Below are positions 55,553-64,000 of a stretch of 64,000 nt of DNA, in pieces (position 1 is the first letter of the stretch; each line of letters begins with the position of its first letter). The translations under genes were made by a program, and so were the position numbers. The notes beneath the pieces were generated by a model. That model was not told the DNA's origin and did no database searches. It saw only the letters and a list, made by a program, of their open reading frames with translations. Source of the DNA: Nymphalis io (lineage: Eukaryota; Arthropoda; Insecta; Lepidoptera; Nymphalidae); the NCBI RefSeq assembly GCF_905147045.1, contig NC_065910.1, forward strand, positions 2,852,001 through 2,916,000, written 5' to 3'.

Positions 55553-55728
55553 TATGTCTAAGTCTGTTTGTCCTGAGTCTGGGTGTAATTATCTATATAA
55601 GTACAAAAGAAAAATAGTATATGTAGTATATCAGTTGTCTGGTTTCCATAGCACAAGCTCTGTACAAGCTTAATTTGGGATCAGATGGCCGTCTGTGAAA
55701 AATGTCCCAGGATATTATTATTATTATA
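55553..55728 (+). mobile_element. SINE family D 3' fragment
   Basis: GTCTGTTTGTCCTGAGTCTG to AAATGTCCCAGGATATTATT, head missing. Confidence 0.8.
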
Positions 55729-56288
55729 TATTGAGAATGAATATAGACAAATAAATACGTGCACACGACACATTTTTTTTAACTTTAACGTCCCGAACGA
55801 AGCCTCCACGTGACAGACGCACTATAATCTTATAAGCCTTATTAGTAACTATACAATTACAGATTATAAATACATTTCTGTTTTATTCCTTAGAAAGGAT
55901 CGTGAAAACCCGAAGAGGGATGAACTGATATGAAATGAGGTTGGAAATAACGAGAAAACTCCTTGAAGTAAATTAATTATGCTTCCAGTGGCGCTGGCTA
56001 TCGATCTCAGTAATAGTTATTTGATTTAATTAAAGAATTTGTTTGGTTGATGTTTTATTAAAAGACCAATGTATGCAACTACTAAGTTTATTAGTGTTGC
56101 CATTAAATTACAATATCTTCATTAATAAACATTATAAAAAAAAAACTTTTCTAGTTTTATCCCTATTCACCCCGTTTTACAGTACTGTTTTTCTTGCCAC
56201 TTTCATTAGTATATGATTAGTCTAGAAACCCTTTTATTTAAAGGGAATACAGTTTTTTTTAGTAAAATAGGATTAACCGTGGTATTAA
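55729..56288. other. AT-rich, nothing recognised
   Basis: No coding or repeat-family match. Confidence 0.5.
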
Positions 56289-56409
56289 AGTTGGTGGCGC
56301 ATTGGTGATGTAAGCGATGGTTAATATTTCTTACAATGCCAATGTCTAAAGGGTGTTGGTAACCACTTACCATCAGGTGGGCGATATGCTCGTCCGCCTA
56401 CCTATACTA
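56289..56409 (-). repeat. family B fragment
   Basis: AGTTGGTGGCGCATTGGTGA to ATATGCTCGTCCGCCTACCT. Confidence 0.8.
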
Positions 56410-57167
56410 CAAAAAAAATCTCGTTACTACTGAAAGTCACAAATTATTCTAGAAATAAAAATGGATGCTACCAGTATAAGTTTAAACTACAAGTTTCTTA
56501 CATTAAAATATTTTTCAGAAATACTTTTTTTAAGTTATATTCGTATTAAGCCTAATATGATATTTTATCTTCTGAATAATTACACGGTTTCTAGGGATCA
56601 GAAATTAGTATATAAATTATATTTTAATTGTATCTTGAGTTATTTTTTCTTATAAAAATCTGGAATAAAATACCACATTCCATTTTCGAATTTAATTTAT
56701 TTTTAAATAAATTCATAGTAGCTACTTATGCGTCTAGAATCTGATTTAAAGCTTAATTGACACGTAGACCGATTACAGTTCGTATTTTAGGACGAAATTC
56801 GTAAAATCGATACGTGCTATCTTCGAACGATTAAGGGGCGACGTTCAGTAATCGGCCGTTCAGCGTCATTAACAGATGTGTAAGATTAGATAATTTGTAT
56901 CATTAAATCTCAATATGTTATCTGTAATTTAATTAACATTTTAGAAATATATATAACTAGCAGCCCGTCCCGACTTCGTACGGGTAAAATAAGGATTTTA
57001 TTCGGTGCATTTTTTAATCAATACGGTATAAATATTCGTCAATCGATCACGACACGAGATTTTTATATATTAGATTATATGTAAAAGCTCAGCCGTCAGT
57101 TTTACGGGCTCCTTGTTTTACTTACTAAATAAATAATAATAAAATTAAATATTACAAAGTATAATAT
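56410..57167. other. AT-rich with an ACTAGCAGCCCGTCCC element start
   Basis: TATAACTAGCAGCCCGTCCC near 56955 resembles the repeat at 38930. Otherwise nothing. Confidence 0.35.
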
Positions 57168-57452
57168 GCTTAGCCAAGATGGCTTAGTGGTAAGAACGCG
57201 TGAATCTTAATCATCAATCTTAATCCATTCGTGGGTTCACATCCGGGCAAGCACCACTGAATTTTCATGTGCTGAATTTGTGATTATAATTCATCTCGTG
57301 TTTTAACTGCATGTGTCTAATTTCACTGAAATTCTGCCACATGTGTGGAGTACACATGTGGCAGAATTGCATTGCAGCAGTGGGAGCATTGAATTGCAGC
57401 AGTGGGAGCATTGAATTGCAGCAGTGGGACATTCACAGGCTGTTACGGTAAG
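57168..57452 (+). mobile_element. SINE family A copy, internally rearranged
   Basis: Normal head (GCCAAGATGGCTTAGTGGTA, GTGGGTTCACATCCGGGCAA), but the middle contains a 17-bp palindrome and a 22-bp tandem array instead of the usual sequence. Normal tail CATTCACAGGCTGTTACGG. Confidence 0.85.
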
Positions 57453-57565
57453 TATAATAAATGAAGAAAAAAAATGTTAAATGCCTGTAAAATACTTTCG
57501 AAATAGCACATTTGGATTTTAATATAAGGAAGCCATATAAGTAGGATCTCGTTTGTTTATATTTT

Positions 57566-57690
57566 TTTGGATGCCACGCGAGCATATTAGCTACCTGATG
57601 ATAAATGGTTCCTTCCGACCATAATAAGACACTGACTCTTCAAGAAGTATCAACCACTGCGTACACCGTAAAACCCATAGGACCTAAGAA
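57566..57690 (+). repeat. family B fragment, strongly diverged
   Basis: TGGATGCCACGCGAGCATAT and GCTACCTGATGATAAATGGT, then CCATAGGACCTAAGAAG. Confidence 0.5.
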
Positions 57691-59200
57691 GAATTTGGTT
57701 GCAAAATGTACTGAAAATCTTGTTGAAAATTTGAAAAAAGAACAAGGTAGAATACATTATTGGTTAATTAATTGTTAATTTTTATTGAATAGTATATTTA
57801 AAACAAAAAAAAAAAACTAAAAAATTGCCAACTCATATATATATCATAAATATTTAAATTTGGAACTTGGAATTGAGTGAAATTTATATCATCAAATGTG
57901 ATTGTGTGTGATATGGATTAACAAAATATACATATAATTAAAGCCACATCAAAGTTTTATGCTTTTGATAAAATTCAGAACGATTCAATATTAAAATATT
58001 ATTTCATGCTACGTTAGTGCTCATCGTATACGCAAAGAACATGTGTTTATTCTTCCGCATCGTTAGCGATATATTATTATACGTTATGCCTTTACAGCTT
58101 ATACAAGATAGAAAAAAAAAATTCAAGGAATTCGACATTTGAAAAAATCTATGAAATTTCGTGTGCATGCTGGGGAGCAAATAGAATACCTGATATTAAC
58201 TTTTCACTTCTGCCTTTACAAATCCGCAATTTCAGAAATATACATCATTCCTTATATTGTTATTAAGCAGCCAATTATGGTTTGTAATTAGGATAGGAGT
58301 AAGGAGGACGGATAGACAAAAAAACACACTTTATTTCTCCGACCTTTCTCAGGTCAGGGTATTTTCATTTCCAAGCCGGTAGTACTTTTTAATTACATTA
58401 CGCATAAGTAAGTGTATATGAAATACAGGCATTTGAATTCGGAATTAATAGACTTTTATTTAAAGTAATTCTTCATGAAAAATTACTATTTGGCATCCAC
58501 GCTTAATTGCAAAGTATTCTTTGTGTTATCTTTATCTCAGAAAGAATGAAAGTATCCCATTGTTTCCAAGATATTCATTCTGTTTATAGTAGGCGTGAGA
58601 TTGCTTCTAAACCTGACCTAGTTTGTGCACTCGTTTTGCTTTTTACACAATTTTATTTCAATGCAATCGTTATCAATTCAACAAATCTTGCGTGATGTAT
58701 AATGTTGAAAATATATTTATAGACTGTATATAAAGTCACTCAGTTTAATAATACTTTGTTATGTAGATTGTGATATAAATCTGATAAGCCTTTTGATATT
58801 ATGGCTTGATGAATTAAAATCGTGAATCTTATATAAAGGAGAACGGATTACCATAATTTATGTTATTTTTTTTTGTTTTTAATCTATGTATAAATTATCA
58901 ACAGCACCACAAAATTTGCGAAATATCAGCTCAATGAGTTAACTGTGGTGTAACACACCACTAACAGGTAAAATGAATTAAAAGCTTATAAACTAACAGT
59001 TGAAATCCCACTTCACAAGCTTATGGGTATATAATAAGTATTGACAAAATAACTCACTTGTTTTCAATACGAAAGCGTTGGCGAAAAAAGTACGCTTCGC
59101 TGCCAAATTCTCTAATCCTAATAGAAATCGTAATCTTTATGTCCTATGCCTCGAAATATATGCGACCTACGTTTGGAAGTGTTAAGAGTTGTTAGAGCGT
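57691..59200. other. AT-rich, nothing recognised
   Basis: No coding evidence; the 62-codon frame at 58507 has no domain. Confidence 0.5.
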
Positions 59201-59209
59201 GAATGGGGC

Positions 59210-59420
59210 ACTTACACGAGGAGCAAGGGAGGAAACATGGCGGCCAGAAAAATGGCGTTGACCCCGTCAAGAGTTTTGCCGCGCAAAAGGTTTTTTCTTG
59301 CGAACGGAAACTGGAATGCGCTCAACAGTTTCGTGTTAGTTTTCATACGTGAATAATTACACGGTTCACGCGAACAGTACGTTCAGTATTCAGATATAAC
59401 AAGTACGCGGACTAGTTATG
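59210..59420 (-). promoter_or_regulatory. candidate alternative brp promoter / first exon
   Basis: A non-repetitive GC-richer island. On the minus strand it reads TTCTGGCCGCCATGTTTCCT and, a few codons later, CTCGT|GTAAGT, a strong donor (exon end 59216). The GCCGCCAT core is a YY1/Pho-type promoter motif. It could be a short first exon spliced to 46620, where an in-frame ATG lies near the acceptor. Only sequence motifs support this. Confidence 0.25.
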
Positions 59421-59689
59421 TACTTCTTAATAACATATTGTGAATGACGTGTTACCTTTATTTTTTATCTGTGATATAAATTTAGGAATAGTGCACTCAA
59501 ATACGATCTTCAACTTTTACTCTTATTGCCCATTTAAAAATGTAGATCACCATTACTAAATTATATAAAAATATTTATATATAGTTTAACATCATCAATT
59601 TAAGAAATATATATCAGTGAGTAAATAATATAAAACAAACAAAATTTACTCTTTCAATAAAAATAATGTCGAATAACTAAAAAAGAAAA

Positions 59690-59815
59690 AAAGGTCAGTT
59701 GGCACATCCACCCACAAGATGGCGCCATGAACCCGTTTCATTGATCGCCTCGTTCGCTACCGAAAATAGTACGCCTGGTTACGCAACGCCCGCCATTCAG
59801 CTGAGCCTTTAATTT
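59690..59815. promoter_or_regulatory. second GC-richer island with AAGATGGCGCC motif
   Basis: CCCACAAGATGGCGCCATGA contains a YY1-like motif and a GGCGCC palindrome; later GCAACGCCCGCCATTCAGCT. Non-repetitive within the window. Confidence 0.25.
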
Positions 59816-60400
59816 TTTATCTGTATTATTTGATGACTGCCATAAACATAGTTACTGATGAAAGAAATTATGCTTTTAGAAATACAAACACTAATTATAA
59901 CAATGATTGCATAATATTTTTTTATTAGTGTTAATATTGCTACGTAACAGCTAATACGAATGGTTCCTTTTTTGATTTTATATTTTTTTAAATGAAAATC
60001 TTTTAACATTAATTTCGTTATGGATTTTCAATCTTAAAATATTCTTTCGTCTATATTCAGGTTAAACTCAGAACACCAATCATTTGGCGACGTCTACCAC
60101 ACCCTTATCGCTTTTTATATAACAGTTTTGAATACATATAAGCAGGTGAATGCTACATAGGTTACAATATAAAAAAGCGAAAATATTCGTTGCGTAATGA
60201 TTGTTTAAATTAAAATGGAAAATGTGAATGTGTTTATTCAGAAATATATTTTACCCGATATAAATTTATTTATAGAATAGCATTGTTTCTTATATATTCG
60301 TTTTAGTGAATCAAAAGTATTTTAGAGCCTTATATAAAGAAAAGTGAATTAAAATATCTTAAGGTGCATAAAAATCGTTAACATTTGACTTCGGTTAATA

Positions 60401-60582
60401 GTGACAGCTCGCAGCTGGAAGAAGCCCTTTTTTCCATATTGAGGAGAAGGATTTGGCAGGTATTCCACGAAACCACAATTCAGAATTTGTACAACATGCA
60501 AGATTAAGGTTAGAAGGTTGCTCAGACTTAAACCAGCGATCTTTATTTAAAATCAACATGTTCTATACACTGGGTCATCATC
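60401..60582 (-). mobile_element. SINE family A copy, very old
   Basis: TATTGAGGAGAAGGATTTGG, then ACATGCAAGATTAAGG and CACTGGGTCATCATCTCC, in reverse. Confidence 0.5.
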
Positions 60583-60944
60583 TCCACATATATACTAGTT
60601 AATAAAATATAGCATTAATTTAGTATATAGGACGCACGTATAAAATGACAAAAGCTGAGCTAGTTGGTAAAATTTTTTCATAATATACCAAGTTTCATTT
60701 TCAGATGAATGCAACAGATGTGTGCGTAGGTGATGCAAATATGTGTGAGTATAATATTCGTAATGGATATAAATTTTGATTGTCTTTTATCGTTATTACA
60801 TGAGAGACTGTTATTATTACGTTATATAACGTTTATTGTGTATGTAAATGAAAGGGTTTAAATAAAGGATACGGGTGCACTAGTTATTATAATGAATGGG
60901 TAATGTTTTTTTATATAATATTAATAAATTGCAGATTGATCAGA

Positions 60945-61203
60945 CGGGCTTGAAAGAATAGTAGGGTAGGTGATACTTATCTATGAGATGTTCTGCTGCC
61001 AAACAGCAATACTTGGTATTGTTGTCTTCCGGTTTGAAGGGTACGTGAGCCAGTGTAACTACAGGCACAAGGTACACAAAATCTTAGTTACCAAGGTTGG
61101 TGGCTCATTGGCTATGTAAGGGATGGTTAATACTTTTTATAGATGTCCATGGACAGTAGTGACCATTTACCATCAGATGTCTCATTCACGCACCCGCCTG
61201 TTT
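60945..61203 (-). repeat. family B element, full length, diverged
   Basis: GACGGGCTTGAAAGAATAGT, TTGTCTTCCGGTTTGAAGGG and ACCAAGGTTGGTGGCTCATT to CACGCACCCGCCTG. Confidence 0.75.
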
Positions 61204-61336
61204 TATATAACCATCTTTTATGTTTCTTATTTCTATGTTTCCATGTTGTGTTAGTGATAAAAACAAATAGTCTCCTCCACTGATATCTTGAGGAATAGGC
61301 AATTATATATTACAGTCAGTTAACAGAGTACAAGAT

Positions 61337-61500
61337 ATAACAGTGCACTCTATTCTATCGCTCTCATAATCTAATGGAATCCCAAGCACGGTAGTATTAT
61401 CAATTTCCTAACTCAGATATGCTATTATTAATATAATAGCCAGGAGATTGAACTCAGGACCTTGGAATCTGCCATATAGGCTGGGCAATTGTAGTTATTG
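61337..61500 (-). mobile_element. SINE family C copy, very diverged
   Basis: AACAGTGCACTCTATTCTAT and GCTCTCATAATCTAATGGAA, then GGAGATTGAACTCAGGACCT (degraded B box). Confidence 0.5.
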
Positions 61501-62278
61501 GCACATGTATTAATCAATTGGTGGAGGATCATCTTCGCTCAAAGTTACAAGCACGGCTGAGGGCATGAACTTAATACACCGTTAATGAGCTGATAAACAG
61601 GGTATCTAATATGGTATATCCCTTATCTCTAAATACAATAGCTTAATCAAACCATTCAAACCGGAATAAAGCAGATCAAAGCATTGAATTTTCGGGGAGA
61701 AATAAATACATGTATTATGTATTTAACGTAAATAAGGATGATTTAATATAAAACTTCGATTTTTAATCAGTGCACCGCTTTGAACTGTCAAAATGGTGTT
61801 CGCTATCTGTGCTAAAACTTTAGATAGTAAGGATTCTTAAGACCAGTTGAAAAGTACTCGGAAAACGTCTGAACATTTCAGAACTAATGGAATCCAGAAA
61901 TAGTCTAGACATATTCTCCTTTCGTTCTATAAAACGTAAAGTATAAAAGATTGTTTCCAAGATTTTTATGTGAAGGAAAATAACGATTTGAAGACGTTGA
62001 AAGCCTTGAAACTTTTTATCATTGAGACATAATATGCACTGATTTCGAAAAGAACTTAAAATATTTATAGGGTATGTTAACTCAGAAGGAATGTTGAGTA
62101 AGTTTGTTATAAACCGTTTTCTTCACATCTAACTCGCTAACATACCCTATTTTTATAATTAAACTTTCCACTGGCAATATAGTAATTGTTAAACAAACGT
62201 TTCATTATTCATATTTCTTTATTTAAATCCATCTAATTTAAATACTCAACAAATGTTATGTAACGTATTAATATATAA
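61501..62278. other. AT-rich, nothing recognised
   Basis: A 13-bp inverted pair (ATAGGGTATGTTA at 62067 and its complement near 62139) is the only structure seen. Confidence 0.4.
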
Positions 62279-62513
62279 TAATAATAATGTCTTCCAGACC
62301 AATTTCGGCCATGGCGGCCAAACTCAAAAGAGATTAGCCAACTACGCAGAAGATATTATAGTGCACAAGTGTGTGCGCAAACACAGGTGCACTCTCTATT
62401 CCCTTACTCTCATAATCCGATGGGACGGCAATCCGACACGACCGGAAAGAGTTCAGGCGCAGGATCAACGGCTTTACGTGCTTTCCAAGGCACGGGAGTG
62501 TACACACTTCCAA
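62279..62513 (-). mobile_element. SINE family C copy
   Basis: TAATAATAATGTCTTCCAGA through AAGTGTGTGCGCAAACACAG to GGAGTGTACACACTTCCAAC. Its reverse matches the copies at 816 and 17227. The 119-codon frame across it is repeat-derived. Confidence 0.85.
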
Positions 62514-62628
62514 CTAATACATTCACAAATTAATATATATAACGCTATAATAACATTATCTCATATAATAACGATAAATGACAATCAAAATTTATATTCA
62601 TTACGAAAGTAATACTCACACACATAAT

Positions 62629-62755
62629 TTAGCTACCTGATGGTAAATAGTCACTAATACAATGGCTGCCCATGGACTACGGCACTTACACAATACTTCT
62701 TGTATTAACAACAGAACATATACGATGCCAACTAACCAGATACAACTGTAACTGC
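62629..62755 (+). repeat. family B fragment, strongly diverged
   Basis: AGCTACCTGATGGTAAATAG and GGCTGCCCATGGACTACGG, then CCAACTAACCAGATACAAC. Confidence 0.45.
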
Positions 62756-62934
62756 TCCAATTGAAAAAATAGTATTTAATAGTTAATACTTGTTTCTTTG
62801 AGTTATAAAGTAGATCATCATTTGTGTAACGACCCATTAATCAATGTGAAGTAGTGGTTTTACAAGTTATTGAAGTGTTTGATATTATAAAAACAAAAAA
62901 AACAAATTTAAAGTTAAACAATTAACGGACTTAT

Positions 62935-63236
62935 CATCATTTCATCGCGTCGTTGTAAGAAACGCGTAAGCGACGCTGTCTGCACGGCGCTTACGACCTT
63001 CTGGCCGCGACATATCAACTTCGCCAGCACATCGGTAATATAAGAACATTCATATTATTATCCGACTTGTGTTCAACGACCGTATGAAAGCCGTGAAGAT
63101 ATTGTAATGAAAAATAGAAACTATTGTTGTTGATTGAATTGAATAATTAATAAATTAATTAATATATAATTAGCACAATTTATTGCAAGTATACATTCAT
63201 TGTTATTGGTAGTCTTATCAAGAAGTTAATATCATT
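62935..63236 (+). mobile_element. 5' UTR / promoter region of the plus-strand LINE
   Basis: A locally GC-richer leader (TTCATCGCGTCGTTG region) directly upstream of the ORF1 start. It probably carries the element's internal promoter. The exact 5' boundary is a guess from the composition change. Confidence 0.4.
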
Positions 63237-64000
63237 ATGCCACCTAAACTAAAACCGTGCGCTAATTGCTCAAAAAGATTAACAAATAAAGAGTATCTAA
63301 ACTGTTTCTTATGTAAGGACGCTTACGATATTGACTGTGCCAAAATGACACATCAGCGTTTTATTTCTATGGAGAAGGATGCAAAGGACAAATGGAAATG
63401 CTTTAAGTGTAAAAATAAAGAAAAAAAAGGCACTCCAGTCTGTGTACAAACTATTGAAACTACCGATAGCGACAACAATATTTCTTCTCACGGCGAAGAT
63501 GAATCAGATCTAAATGAATCTCCAAATTCAAACATTCTAAAACCCACGCTACTTTCAAGCATACGATCTGAAATTCAGGCATCTATTGATAAATCTCTTA
63601 AAATGACCCTTGAATCCACGATAATGAAAGAATTTGCATATTTAAAAAGTGAATTAGCGACTTTAAGTGATCTTAAAAATTGCTTAGAATTTTTAAGCGC
63701 AGAATACGATTGCTTAAAATCAGACCTCGTAGCTTCAGAAAATAAAATTAAAAATCTCACTAAGGAGAATATTAGTCTTAATAGTAAAGTGAGCGATCAT
63801 ACTAACAGACTCAACTTGATTGAACAACATTCGCGTGAAACTAATATTGAGATTAATGGCTTACCAGAGAACAAATCCGAAAATTTAAACTCTATTATCG
63901 AACAGTTATGCTCTGTAGTCTCAGTACCCTTACAAGATTCGGATATTCTATCCTGTACTCGAGTACGAAAATTAGATGACTCTAGTCCTAAACCACGAGC
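63237..64000 (+). CDS. LINE ORF1 protein, 5' part (runs off the window)
   Basis: An open frame of 254 codons with no stop before the window end, starting MPPKLKPCANCSKRL. Residues 8-58 form a PHD-like zinc finger: C8, C11, C23, C26, C34, C55 and C58 are present, but the usual histidine before C34 is missing (AYDIDC). Then comes an acidic Ser/Asp/Glu linker, a coiled coil (about 125-195), and HTNRLNLIEQHSRETNIEI + NGLPE, the start of the trimerisation/RNA-binding domain found in ORF1p of Jockey/CR1-like LINEs. ORF1p coats LINE RNA for retrotransposition. The intact frame suggests a young copy; ORF2 would lie beyond the window. Confidence 0.85.
   Translation, partial: MPPKLKPCANCSKRLTNKEYLNCFLCKDAYDIDCAKMTHQRFISMEKDAKDKWKCFKCKNKEKKGTPVCVQTIETTDSDNNISSHGEDESDLNESPNSNILKPTLLSSIRSEIQASIDKSLKMTLESTIMKEFAYLKSELATLSDLKNCLEFLSAEYDCLKSDLVASENKIKNLTKENISLNSKVSDHTNRLNLIEQHSRETNIEINGLPENKSENLNSIIEQLCSVVSVPLQDSDILSCTRVRKLDDSSPKPR

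Noticed and set aside
62253..62612. 119-codon plus-strand frame
   Set aside because: Most of it translates a reversed SINE family C copy; the same peptide appears in the frame at 799-987 and at 17268.
46621..64000. upstream brp N-terminal exons
   Set aside because: I searched the minus strand for the expected conserved peptides and found none; they are probably beyond the window.

Overview
The window looks like a piece of a lepidopteran (probably butterfly) nuclear genome. It is AT-rich and intron-rich, and it is crowded with dispersed elements typical of Lepidoptera: three tRNA-headed SINE families, an unclassified element of about 270 bp, LINE 3' ends and LINE fragments. There is no sign of bacterial, viral or organellar sequence. 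The species call is inference from repeat style; the coding content is direct.

One gene dominates: the minus-strand 3' part of bruchpilot (brp), the insect ELKS/CAST/ERC active-zone scaffold. I resolved it from 46620 down to 28198. Nineteen exons join without a frame break. Every junction has AG/GT signals and matching phase, and together they give 2041 codons of almost continuous coiled coil. The N-terminal exons are not visible here and must lie beyond 64000, upstream of an intron longer than 17 kb.

The locus has two alternative 3' ends. After exon 15 (31536-31599) the transcript can splice to a tiny terminal exon (31352-31387) that encodes the fly-type end AGPAGFLKSFF and a stop, followed by poly(A) signals. 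It can instead splice in frame to four more exons (30691 down to 28279). Those encode a different C-terminus that resembles the tail of vertebrate ELKS/ERC proteins. A GC-rich, phase-0 cassette exon (44745-45008) supplies another ERC-like segment and carries an open read-through past its strong donor.

Layout. 1-9.6 kb: intergenic, SINEs and one orphan exon-like block near 308-460. 9.6-11.8 kb: non-repetitive, GC-richer islands that look regulatory or promoter-like. 11.76-12.70 kb: a 940-bp unit bounded by long, near-identical inverted arms. 12.7-28 kb: repeats, several LINE 3' ends and a decayed minus-strand LINE (23.6-24.7 kb). 28.2-46.6 kb: brp exons. 46.6-62.9 kb: the large upstream brp intron or flank, with SINEs, three short-loop perfect palindromes and a possible alternative first exon near 59.2 kb. 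62.9-64.0 kb: the 5' end of a plus-strand LINE with an intact ORF1 that runs off the window.

All exon boundaries come from reading splice signals and comparing the peptides with my memory of fly Bruchpilot and vertebrate ERC. No alignment or transcript evidence was available.
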